This document shows positions 7,027-13,855 of a DNA stretch of 14,480 bases, piece by piece (the stretch's first letter is position 1; every line of letters starts with the position of its first letter). Origin of the DNA: Chitinophagaceae bacterium UBA5175 (GTDB taxonomy: Bacteria > Bacteroidota > Bacteroidia > Chitinophagales > Chitinophagaceae); contig DHWT01000129.1 in NCBI GenBank assembly GCA_002413325.1, positions 1 to 14,480 of the forward strand, read 5' to 3'. The position numbers and the translations under genes are program-made. Below the pieces are notes generated by a model. That model was not told the DNA's origin. It saw only the letters and a program-made list of their open reading frames with translations, and did not search any database.

Positions 7027-7593
7027 ATGCGGAAAATAGTTGTTGCCATTACCGGAGCCAGCGGTTCCCTGTACGCCAGTTTACTGATCGAAAAATTATC
7101 ATCCATCCGCTCTCAATGGGATACGGCTTCCATCGTTATGACGGGGAACGCACGTGCTGTTTGGGAAACCGAATTAAATAACCGGTCGTATAAAGATCTG
7201 CCATTGGAAGTATACGAAACCAACGACTTCTCGGCGCCATTTGCTTCCGGTTCAGCCCGCTATGATACAATGATCATCATCCCCTGTTCTATGGGCACCC
7301 TGGGAAGAATAGCCACCGGTATTTCTTCCGACCTGATCACCCGGGCAGCCGATGTCATTTTAAAGGAAAGAAGGAAATTGATTTGTGTGGTCAGAGATAC
7401 CCCTTATAACCTCATCCATATACGAAATATGGAAACCATAACGCTGGCAGGCGGGATTATTTGTCCGGCGAGCCCTTCTTTTTACAGCAAACCCGCTACA
7501 ATAGAAGCCCTGGCATCCACCGTAGTGGATCGTGTGATTGACCTGGCCGGGTTCGATCTGAATAGTTTTCGCTGGGGATCTGAAAACAACTGA
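7027..7593 (+). CDS. ubiX: Flavin prenyltransferase UbiX
   Basis: A 188-residue flavoprotein of normal length. UbiX joins dimethylallyl phosphate to reduced FMN to make prenylated FMN, the cofactor of UbiD-type decarboxylases. The N-terminal TGASGS loop (residues 9-14) and the PCSMGTLGRIATG segment (86-98) bind FMN. K113, R123, Y153 and R169 fall where the residues implicated in catalysis lie in Pseudomonas UbiX (K129, R139, Y169, R185, a constant offset of 16). D124 stands where a glutamate is usual, a conservative change. No UbiD-like gene is in the window, so the decarboxylase served is unknown; quinone synthesis and aromatic-acid decarboxylation are the usual routes. The gene converges with lolA, and I see no clear terminator in the 46-base gap. 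Confidence 0.92.
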   Translation: MRKIVVAITGASGSLYASLLIEKLSSIRSQWDTASIVMTGNARAVWETELNNRSYKDLPLEVYETNDFSAPFASGSARYDTMIIIPCSMGTLGRIATGISSDLITRAADVILKERRKLICVVRDTPYNLIHIRNMETITLAGGIICPASPSFYSKPATIEALASTVVDRVIDLAGFDLNSFRWGSENN

Positions 7594-7594
7594 A

Positions 7595-7615
7595 GGCTGG
7601 TAGCTGGCTGTAGCT
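7595..7615. repeat. Short tandem repeat between ubiX and lolA
   Basis: GGCTGGTAGCT (7595-7605) followed directly by GGCTGTAGCT (7606-7615): two units differing by one G, beginning one base after the ubiX stop. It may be a remnant of a longer intergenic repeat or simple slippage; no function is evident. Confidence 0.4.
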
Positions 7616-7639
7616 GAATTATTGCATTAAGCCTCTAGA

Positions 7640-8290
7640 TTACTGGGTCAGGTTGACTTCCTCTACGCCGGGATGTTTGGATTTGTCGAAGGTAAAACTG
7701 GCGTCCGTTAAACCGGCATTTCCATTCAGGCTGTTCATCGTGTATATATAGCGGTTTCCATTCTTTTCAAGCACTTTACCGGAGCTTATCAGGTGTGTTT
7801 TCTTGTCAACGTATAAATACACTTTATGAAAATTCCGGGTCTTGTCGACCGGAGTCATTTCAATTTCAACCACCGTTTTTGTTCCCATTTTCTGCTCGCC
7901 GTTCACTTTATACAGGAAATCCTTATCGTAAAAACTGGTAAATAATTTTTGGGGGGAGAGTGCATCGGATGTTGGATCAACCTTCGTAATGGTTACTTCA
8001 TTGGCCGATTTGTCGTAGGTCCAGATCGTTTTTCCATCGCAATAAATCTCCTGCCCTGTAATCATGACAATGTATTTGGCATCCTTCATGTAAACAGTCC
8101 CTTTCTTTATGCCCTGGGAAACTCCCTGGGCATCCTCTATCTGCAGAGTAAATAAGGCTTTTACCGATTTGAAGGATTTTATTTTTGCAGAAGCCTGATC
8201 TAAAATCTGTTTTGCGGCCGGATCACTGTTTTGGGAAAAACAGGAAGTCATACAGAAAAATCCGGCTAAAAAACTGAGTATCACTTTCAT
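7640..8290 (-). CDS. lolA: LolA-like outer-membrane lipoprotein carrier protein
   Basis: A 216-residue periplasmic protein. A signal peptide runs to about residue 19 (MKVILSFLAGFFCMTSCFS, then QNS). The mature protein starts with the family's pattern ILDQASAKIKSFKSVKALFTLQI and continues as a half-barrel of beta strands: KGTVYMKDAKYIV, EIYCDGKTIWTYDKSANEVTI, RNFHKVYLYVDKKTHLISSG. LolA carries lipoproteins across the periplasm from LolCDE to the outer membrane; Bacteroidota homologues are diverged, so the role is taken from the family. The gene follows ftsK by 82 bases in the same direction, an adjacency I know from other Bacteroidota. A TATCTTG sequence in that gap is only a partial promoter match, so co-transcription with ftsK is likely. 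Sequence similarity to proteobacterial LolA is modest, hence the hedge. Confidence 0.82.
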   Translation of the reverse strand: MKVILSFLAGFFCMTSCFSQNSDPAAKQILDQASAKIKSFKSVKALFTLQIEDAQGVSQGIKKGTVYMKDAKYIVMITGQEIYCDGKTIWTYDKSANEVTITKVDPTSDALSPQKLFTSFYDKDFLYKVNGEQKMGTKTVVEIEMTPVDKTRNFHKVYLYVDKKTHLISSGKVLEKNGNRYIYTMNSLNGNAGLTDASFTFDKSKHPGVEEVNLTQ

Positions 8291-8372
8291 ATGGGAAATT
8301 TGATAATAACGGCCGCAAGATAGGCCAATCGATTTGCAATCTTTAGGCTGGCATGTTAAAATGTGGTTGTGT

Positions 8373-10850
8373 TCATCCGCCCATCTGGGTTAGATAAATG
8401 GAAAGTTCGGCTTCCGTTTTTATGATCACTTCCCTTGCCTTGCTTCCCTGGTTAGGTCCGACCACCCCGGCAGCTTCCAGCTGGTCCATCAGCCGGCCTG
8501 CCCGGTTATAACCCAGTTTCATACGACGTTGTATCAGGGAGGTTGAACCAACCTGGTTCTGCACGATAAGACGGGCAGCTTCTTCAAAGAGGGGGTCCCG
8601 GTTGCCGGCGTCGAATTCTTTATCACCCGCCTCCTTCTCATCCACATATTCCGGTAAAAGAAAAGCCTGGGGATAACCCTGCTGTTTGCTGATAAATTCC
8701 GCAATGTCCTCCACTTCCGGCGTATCCACAAAGGCACATTGCAGGCGTGTTATTTCCCCATTATAAGATACGAGCATATCCCCTTTCCCGATCAGCTGTT
8801 CCGCCCCGCCGGTGTCGAGGATGGTCCGTGAATCTATTTTGGAAGAAACCTTGAATGCAATACGGGCGGGAAAATTTGCCTTGATGGTACCCGTAATAAT
8901 ATTGACGGAAGGACGCTGGGTGGCAATGATCAGGTGTATACCTACGGCTCTGGCAAGCTGGGCCAGCCTGGCGATAGGCATTTCGATTTCCTTGCCGGCC
9001 GTCATGATCAGATCGGCAAATTCGTCTATGACCAGCACGATAAAAGGCAGGTACTGGTGCCCTTTTTGCGGGTTCAGTTTTCGCTTGATGAATTTATCAT
9101 TGTATTCCCGGATATTCCGCGTGCCCGCTTCCTTGAGCAGATCATAGCGGTTATCCATTTCAATACAAAGCGCATTCAGGGTATAAACCACTTTTTTGGT
9201 ATCGGTGATAATGGGTTCTTCTTCCCCCGGGAGTTTCGCCAGGAAATGTTTTTCAATGATCCGGTACAAACTGAGTTCAACTTTTTTCGGATCTACAAGT
9301 ACGAGCTTGAGCTGGGAAGGATGTTTTTTATATAAAAGGGATACGAGGATGGCATTCAGTCCCACAGATTTCCCCTGGCCCGTTGCACCGGCCATTAAAA
9401 GATGGGGCATGGTAGAGAGGTCCACTATGAAATTCTCATTATCAATCTTCTTACCTATGGCGATGGGCAGATTGTAGTTATTATGTTGAAACTTATCGGA
9501 AGCCAGCAGTGTGCGCATGCTCACGACCGTCTTTTTCACATTGGGTACTTCAATACCAATGGTTCCCTTACCAGGAATCGGAGCAATTATCCGGATGCCC
9601 AGGGCAGACAGGTTGAGAGCTATATCATCTTCCAGGTTCTTTATACGGCTGATTCGCACGCCCGGCGCCGGCACGATTTCATATAAGGTAACTGTCGGAC
9701 CCACCGTTGCGCTGATCTTTTGAATATCGATATCATAATTCTTGAGCGTACCGATGATCTGGTTCTTGTTATTTTCCAGTTCGGCGGGATCCTGGATAAT
9801 CCGGTCATTGCCATGGGCCTGCAGCAGATCCAGGGGCGGAAATTTATAGGATTTCAAATCGAGGGTCGGCTCATAATCCGGCATAACATCCGGTTTCGCC
9901 GGCTCTCCGTTCAATTTTATTTCTACCGGAACCCCTTCCGGAACGGCTTTGATTTCCAATTCCAGTGAATCCTTGTCCGGCGGGGTCTTTTTAGGAAGGC
10001 GGGTAGCGGGCATGAATGGAACCTGATTTACAGGCGGATCCTCGCGCAAATACGGTGCCTGTGCACCGGAGCCCTGCTGTTCATCAGCAATAACCAGGGG
10101 AAGTTCCTGCCCCTCCTTGATTTTATCTTTTTTATTCCTGGCAACCGGTTCTTCAATAAAAAGCAGGGCGCCGGCTTCTGTTGCCTCCTCAGGTTCCGGT
10201 ATGGCTGCAGCAGCTTTATTTTTGTCCGCCATTTCAGGCAATTTGAACTCCGGATTAAAACGCCAGATGAAATAAGCCAGGGCACCGGCAAATAATACAC
10301 AGGCTGTGCCGATCTTACCGAGAAAACGCACCATCCAGTCGCTGGTCATATCCCCAAAGGCACCTCCCCAGGGGAAGGATACACCGCGTGATATAAAAGC
10401 CAGCGTTGTAGAAAAATAAAGCAGGCCGATCAATACATATCGCAGGTTGCGTTTAATGGAAAAATATTTCTTCGCAAACAACCAGTTGATACCGGTCATA
10501 AAAAAAAACGAACAGATTAAAAAACTCGCCAGTCCGAATCCCTTATAAAAAAACAGATGGGAAATATAGGCGCCGAGATTGCCGAGCAGGTTGGCGACTT
10601 TCACTTCATGCGATGGAGCAAGGATGGAAATACCCCGGAATACTTTGTCCTGGTCTTCCCTCCAGGTAAAGAGGTAAGAAGTAAAAGCAATAAACAAAAA
10701 AACAGAGATCAAGATGAAAACCGCGCCGGTAATCTTATGTGTCCGCTCATCGCGCAGAACCTGTGAAATGGTGAGTTTGGCATCCGTCTCTGTTTTCAGT
10801 GAAGACGGACCGGAGGATAGGATTTTCTTTGATTTTGAACGCTGAGCCAT
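8373..10850 (-). CDS. ftsK: FtsK/SpoIIIE-family DNA translocase
   Basis: An 825-residue septal DNA pump that clears chromosome ends and the dif region from the closing division site. The N-terminus has about four membrane helices (near residues 41-62, 100-124, 138-155 and 176-196). A Pro/Glu/Lys-rich linker of about 150 residues follows, much shorter than in E. coli. The motor domain has Walker A GATGQGKS (K494) and Walker B LVLVIDEFADL (D609, E610), then the IATQRPSVNIITG block. The C-terminal gamma winged helix (about 752-825, with STSLIQRRMKLGYNRAGRLM) reads polar KOPS-type sequences and contacts XerD in known members. The start at 10850 gives a basic N-terminus and directly follows a TATCTTTG promoter element. 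It is probably transcribed with lolA; a DUF423 gene ends 57 bases upstream. Confidence 0.96.
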   Translation of the reverse strand: MAQRSKSKKILSSGPSSLKTETDAKLTISQVLRDERTHKITGAVFILISVFLFIAFTSYLFTWREDQDKVFRGISILAPSHEVKVANLLGNLGAYISHLFFYKGFGLASFLICSFFFMTGINWLFAKKYFSIKRNLRYVLIGLLYFSTTLAFISRGVSFPWGGAFGDMTSDWMVRFLGKIGTACVLFAGALAYFIWRFNPEFKLPEMADKNKAAAAIPEPEEATEAGALLFIEEPVARNKKDKIKEGQELPLVIADEQQGSGAQAPYLREDPPVNQVPFMPATRLPKKTPPDKDSLELEIKAVPEGVPVEIKLNGEPAKPDVMPDYEPTLDLKSYKFPPLDLLQAHGNDRIIQDPAELENNKNQIIGTLKNYDIDIQKISATVGPTVTLYEIVPAPGVRISRIKNLEDDIALNLSALGIRIIAPIPGKGTIGIEVPNVKKTVVSMRTLLASDKFQHNNYNLPIAIGKKIDNENFIVDLSTMPHLLMAGATGQGKSVGLNAILVSLLYKKHPSQLKLVLVDPKKVELSLYRIIEKHFLAKLPGEEEPIITDTKKVVYTLNALCIEMDNRYDLLKEAGTRNIREYNDKFIKRKLNPQKGHQYLPFIVLVIDEFADLIMTAGKEIEMPIARLAQLARAVGIHLIIATQRPSVNIITGTIKANFPARIAFKVSSKIDSRTILDTGGAEQLIGKGDMLVSYNGEITRLQCAFVDTPEVEDIAEFISKQQGYPQAFLLPEYVDEKEAGDKEFDAGNRDPLFEEAARLIVQNQVGSTSLIQRRMKLGYNRAGRLMDQLEAAGVVGPNQGSKAREVIIKTEAELSIYLTQMGG

Positions 10851-10855
10851 GACGA

Positions 10856-10863
10856 CAAAGATA
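10856..10863 (-). promoter_or_regulatory. -7 element immediately before the ftsK start codon
   Basis: The minus strand reads TATCTTTG, a full TAnnTTTG match, separated from the ATG at 10850 by only five bases (TCGTC). If used, transcription would begin at or within a few bases of the ATG, giving a leaderless or nearly leaderless message. No TTG sits 19-21 bases upstream. Confidence 0.45.
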
Positions 10864-10907
10864 TGGACCCCTATGCAGAAATTAAATGCTTAAAAAAGGA
10901 AACTATT

Positions 10908-11303
10908 TCAGGAAGACCTGCCCCTCAAAAGGGCAATACTCATAAATATCCATCCCAGTATAAATCCAAGACCACCCAGCGGCGTGAGAACACCCAGGGC
11001 CGCGGGAACAGAAATTCCTGTAGTCATCATCGCCGATATGATATAGAGTGAACCGCAAAAAAGAAGGATGCCTACAATAAAACAGGTTCCCGACCGGTTC
11101 ATCCAGGATCCGTGAAATCTTTCACTGAGTATTCCGGCAGCAAGTAAAGCAAATACATGATAAAACTGGTACCGAACCGCTGTTTCATATACCTGCAAAG
11201 CCGCTTCAGGCATACGTTGTTTCAACTGGTGGGCCAGCATGGCCCCTGATACGACCGCCGTAGCGCCCGTTATGGCGGCAAACATCAGGAAAAGTTTATT
11301 CAT
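10908..11303 (-). CDS. DUF423 family small integral membrane protein
   Basis: A 131-residue protein of the DUF423 (YgdD-like) family, with about four membrane helices: residues 4-24, 47-60, 73-92 and 98-122. The family's features are visible: the GA-G--LAHQLK segment near residues 20-30, the ETAVRYQFYHVFALL block (about 40-54) and the glycine-rich PLGGLGFILGW near the end. No biochemical function is established for the family. It lies between aroK (48 bases upstream) and ftsK (57 bases downstream), all leftward. No full TAnnTTTG element is seen before its ATG at 11303, so it may be read from the aroK transcript. Confidence 0.88.
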   Translation of the reverse strand: MNKLFLMFAAITGATAVVSGAMLAHQLKQRMPEAALQVYETAVRYQFYHVFALLAAGILSERFHGSWMNRSGTCFIVGILLFCGSLYIISAMMTTGISVPAALGVLTPLGGLGFILGWIFMSIALLRGRSS

Positions 11304-11351
11304 GGCCTGGATTTAAAAATTTGTATTGATTATGTGAGTTGAAATAAATAT

Positions 11352-11852
11352 TTATTGGAGCAGGCCGATTAAAAGTTCCAGTTCCATCGTTTCTTCATGG
11401 ACCATCAGGTCCGCCTGTTCATAATACATTTTCCTTTCGCTGAGTTTCCGGATGATATATGCCCTGAGGCCGGCTTCGTTGATATTCCGGAGCAGGGGAC
11501 GCGTCTTTTTCTCTTTCAGGAGGCGCTGGTTCAGCACCTCCAGCGAGGTATTCAGCCAGAGCACTTTCCCATTCTTTTTCATAAACTCAATATTATTGAA
11601 AAAGCAGGGTGTTCCGCCACCAGCCGATAAAACGAAATGTTCTTCCCGGGACACGAGGTCTTCCAGGGTTTGTTTTTCCATATACCGGAAATACTCTTCC
11701 CCCTTGATGGCAAAGATCTCTGAAATGCTCATGCCTTCGGCATTTACGATCACGGCATCCAGGTCGTAAAAAGGAATTTGTAATTTTTCCGCAATCCGGG
11801 TTCCCCAGTGTGTTTTGCCGGAGCCCATAAACCCAATCAGAAATATGCGCAT
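11352..11852 (-). CDS. aroK: Shikimate kinase
   Basis: A 166-residue kinase that phosphorylates shikimate at the 3-hydroxyl with ATP, the fifth step of chorismate and aromatic amino-acid synthesis, in the cytoplasm. Walker A is GFMGSGKT (residues 7-14, K13). D30/D32 in FYDLDAVI and R56 in EEYFRYME fit the shikimate-binding residues, GGG (78-80) in LSAGGGTP is the substrate loop, and R118 in KKTRPLL belongs to the lid. The reading frame extends to an ATG at 11897, but the start at 11852 places the P-loop at its usual distance from the N-terminus and avoids overlapping the upstream gene. It follows the acyl-CoA dehydrogenase by 31 bases and is probably co-transcribed with it. A 14-bp AT palindrome overlaps its stop codon. 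Confidence 0.92.
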   Translation of the reverse strand: MRIFLIGFMGSGKTHWGTRIAEKLQIPFYDLDAVIVNAEGMSISEIFAIKGEEYFRYMEKQTLEDLVSREEHFVLSAGGGTPCFFNNIEFMKKNGKVLWLNTSLEVLNQRLLKEKKTRPLLRNINEAGLRAYIIRKLSERKMYYEQADLMVHEETMELELLIGLLQ

Positions 11853-11883
11853 GGTGCCATTTAAAATTTCGTGCTGCCCACGG

Positions 11884-13068
11884 TTACATAAATGCATTGA
11901 ACCCGGTCACGTCCATCCCGGTAATCAGCAAATGCACATCATGGGTGCCTTCATAGGTCAATACACTTTCCATATTCATGAGATGACGCATAATGGGGTA
12001 TTCTCCGGTGATACCCATTCCACCCAGCATCTGCCTGGCTTCCCTGGCAATATGTGCTGCGATTTCGCACCCGTTTCTTTTTGCCATGGATACCTGTGCG
12101 GGCGTTGCTCTTTTTTCATTCATCAGAACTCCCAAACGCCAGTTCATTAACTGGGCCTTGGTAATTTCAGTAATCATCTCAGCCAGTTTTTTCTGCTGAA
12201 GCTGGAAAGCCCCGATGGGTCTGCCAAACTGTATCCTTTCTTTACTATACCTCAGTGCCGTATCATAACAATCCATGGCCGCTCCCACCGATCCCCAGGC
12301 AATACCGTAACGGGCTTTTGTTAAACAACTCAGGGGGCCCTTCAGTCCCCGTATATCCGGAAACAGGTTTGCTTTTGGAACTTTTACATGATCAAAAACC
12401 AGTTCCCCGGTGGCTGATGCCCGCAGGCTCCATTTTCCATGGGTGGTCGGGGTTGAAAATCCTTCCATGCCCCTTTCTACCACCAGCCCCCGGATCTCCC
12501 CCTGTTCATCCTTGGCCCAGACAACAGCTATCTGGGCAAAAGGTGCATTACTGATCCACATCTTACTGCCGTTCAAAACCACATGATCCCCGGCATCCCG
12601 GAAATTGCACAGCATACCCCCCGGGTTGGAACCGTGGTCGGGTTCCGTGAGGCCAAAACAACCCAGCCATTCACCGGAAGCCAGTTTGGGCAGCATTCTT
12701 TTCTTCATTTCCTCCGAACCGTAAGCATGAATCGGGAACATCACCAGGGAGCCCTGCACCGAAGCGGTGGACCGGACACCGCTGTCTCCCCTCTCAAGTT
12801 CCTGCATCATCAGTCCGTAACTGATATAATCCAGGCCCCCCCCTCCATATTCTTCCGGAATGGTCGGCCCAAAACAACCCAGGTCCCCGAGTTGTTTCAC
12901 GATCTGCTCCGGGAAGGCAGACTTCTGGGCATACGCTTCAATAATCGGGCTGATCTCCTTTTTTACATAGTTGCGCACGGCCTCCCGCACCAGCTTATGT
13001 TCCTCTGTGAGCAGGTCGTCTACCTGGTAATAATCCGGACTTTGAAAAACATCAGTTTTTGAGGCCAT
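11884..13068 (-). CDS. gcdH: Acyl-CoA dehydrogenase, glutaryl-CoA dehydrogenase type
   Basis: A 394-residue FAD enzyme of the acyl-CoA dehydrogenase family, closest to glutaryl-CoA dehydrogenases, which oxidise and decarboxylate glutaryl-CoA to crotonyl-CoA and CO2 in lysine and tryptophan breakdown. The GCDH-like run DSGVRSTASVQGSLVM carries R99 and S103, matching human R94 and S98 that hold the substrate's free carboxylate; ordinary acyl-CoA dehydrogenases lack this pair. GCFGLTEPDHGSNPGG and the KMWISN block bind FAD. The catalytic base is E373 in TYEGTHDVH. Near the C-terminus GGMGITGEYPI is typical. The frame begins at 13116, but the start at 13068 (MASKTDVFQS) matches family length and lies downstream of the promoter-like TATTTTCG. 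No other lysine-degradation gene is in the window. Confidence 0.9.
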   Translation of the reverse strand: MASKTDVFQSPDYYQVDDLLTEEHKLVREAVRNYVKKEISPIIEAYAQKSAFPEQIVKQLGDLGCFGPTIPEEYGGGGLDYISYGLMMQELERGDSGVRSTASVQGSLVMFPIHAYGSEEMKKRMLPKLASGEWLGCFGLTEPDHGSNPGGMLCNFRDAGDHVVLNGSKMWISNAPFAQIAVVWAKDEQGEIRGLVVERGMEGFSTPTTHGKWSLRASATGELVFDHVKVPKANLFPDIRGLKGPLSCLTKARYGIAWGSVGAAMDCYDTALRYSKERIQFGRPIGAFQLQQKKLAEMITEITKAQLMNWRLGVLMNEKRATPAQVSMAKRNGCEIAAHIAREARQMLGGMGITGEYPIMRHLMNMESVLTYEGTHDVHLLITGMDVTGFNAFM

Positions 13069-13085
13069 AGCAATAAAGTTGGATG

Positions 13086-13118
13086 CGAAAATACTCAAAG
13101 GCCTTATTGAAAGCACAA
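13086..13118 (-). promoter_or_regulatory. Probable promoter of the glutaryl-CoA dehydrogenase gene
   Basis: On the minus strand, TTG (13118-13116), 22 bases, then TATTTTCG (13093-13086), seven of eight TAnnTTTG positions counting the free ones. The ATG at 13068 is 17 bases further. The spacing is slightly long and the -7 has one mismatch, so this is moderate evidence. A palindrome at 13118-13127 touches the -33 element. Confidence 0.4.
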
Positions 13119-13127
13119 TTGATCAAT
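13118..13127. repeat. ATTGATCAAT palindrome at the -33 position of the gcdH promoter
   Basis: A perfect 10-bp palindrome touching the TTG of the inferred leftward promoter. Its position would suit a repressor or activator site. A 10-bp palindrome in AT-rich DNA is not rare, so function is uncertain. Confidence 0.3.
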
Positions 13128-13165
13128 GATAAACCGGATTATATCGTTCCCGGAGCTTCAAGTCA

Positions 13166-13240
13166 ATGAATATGAGCAAAATAAGGAAAAATCCCTACGC
13201 GGGTGCCGGCCAGGCAGAGAATTCAGGTATTAAGTTATAG
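13166..13240 (+). CDS. Possible micro-gene, 24 codons, ending in a terminator hairpin
   Basis: ATG at 13166 (or in-frame ATG at 13172) to TAG at 13238-13240. The peptide is basic at the start and glycine/alanine-rich in the middle: it begins MNMSKIRKNP, continues YAGAGQAENS and ends GIKL. A GGAG (13152-13155) lies ten bases before the ATG. The last two bases of the stop codon form the start of a 9-bp terminator stem, so transcript and frame would end together. There is no signal peptide or membrane segment. No promoter is clear; TATATCGT near 13139 matches poorly. A frame this short can arise by chance; the tight fit to the terminator is the main support. No family recognised. Confidence 0.3.
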   Translation: MNMSKIRKNPYAGAGQAENSGIKL

Positions 13241-13263
13241 CAGGATGCAACATCCTGCTTTTC
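13239..13263 (+). terminator. Hairpin terminator ahead of the sigma-factor gene
   Basis: AGCAGGATG (13239-13247), loop CAA, CATCCTGCT (13251-13259), then TTTTC: a perfect 9-bp stem with a 3-base loop and a short T-run. It closes the possible micro-gene at 13166-13240 and insulates the sigma gene from readthrough. If the sigma transcript starts further upstream, it would instead be a leader structure. Confidence 0.6.
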
Positions 13264-13297
13264 TTTGTGTACTTAATATAGAAACAAAATCGAGCTG

Positions 13298-13855
13298 TTG
13301 GAGTTAACTGCACCCATACAACAAGATGAACTGGTAGAACGCTGCCGGCAGGGAGACCGTCGCAGTTATGGCGAACTGTACCAGAAATATGCCAAAGCCA
13401 TGTATAATACCAGTCTGCGGATTGTGAATCATACGGCGGATGCTGAAGACGTATTGCAGGAATCATTTTGCGATGCCTTTGCAGCGATCGGCAGTTTTGG
13501 GTACAAATCAACCTTCGGGGCCTGGCTAAAAAGAATTGTCATCAATAAGTCCATCAATGCCCTCAGAAAAAGGAAAGCGGACATCATTGATATTGAAAAA
13601 ACAAATCTGGGGCATTTAACAGAAGAAACGGGTTATGATGAAGAAGAGATCCGTTTTAAAGTAGAAGAGATCAGAAAAGCGGTGAAGGAACTGCCGAACG
13701 GATACAGAACTGTGCTCAGCCTTCATTTATTTGAAGGGTATGACCAGGAAGAAATCGCAGAAATCATGCAGATTTCACATGCTACCGTGAGAACACAGTA
13801 TATGCGTGCAAAACAAAAATTGTTATTACTGTTAAAACAAGGAGGCTTATCATGA
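13298..13855 (+). CDS. ECF-type RNA polymerase sigma factor
   Basis: A 185-residue sigma-70 family protein with only regions 2 and 4, as in extracytoplasmic-function sigmas. Region 2 spans about residues 20-90 (YGELYQKYAKAMYNTSLRIV, then the core-binding DAEDVLQESFCDAF and the -10-reading TFGAWLKRIVINKSINALRK). Region 4 spans about 125-180, with the helix-turn-helix YDQEEIAEIMQISHATVRTQ. The first usable start is TTG at 13298: a stop lies in frame at 13274-13276 and no ATG or GTG occurs before the conserved region, so a non-ATG start is required unless there is a sequencing error. The stop overlaps the next start as ATGA, so the sigma factor and its likely anti-sigma factor are translationally coupled. 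Which genes it controls cannot be seen. Confidence 0.9.
   Translation: MELTAPIQQDELVERCRQGDRRSYGELYQKYAKAMYNTSLRIVNHTADAEDVLQESFCDAFAAIGSFGYKSTFGAWLKRIVINKSINALRKRKADIIDIEKTNLGHLTEETGYDEEEIRFKVEEIRKAVKELPNGYRTVLSLHLFEGYDQEEIAEIMQISHATVRTQYMRAKQKLLLLLKQGGLS
13839..13845 (+). promoter_or_regulatory. Strong Shine-Dalgarno sequence for the anti-sigma gene
   Basis: AAGGAGG lies six bases before the ATG at 13852, inside the last codons of the sigma gene. Other genes in this window lack such a site, as is normal for Bacteroidota, so this one stands out and supports the overlapping start. Confidence 0.55.

Noticed and set aside
8296..8372. Possible separate lolA promoter (TATCTTG) in the ftsK-lolA gap
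   Set aside because: The match to TAnnTTTG is incomplete and there is no TTG at the right distance.
10907..10920. CAGGAAGACCTG hairpin as a terminator after DUF423
   Set aside because: Only 4 bp of stem, and the T-run on the minus strand is about 11 bases away.
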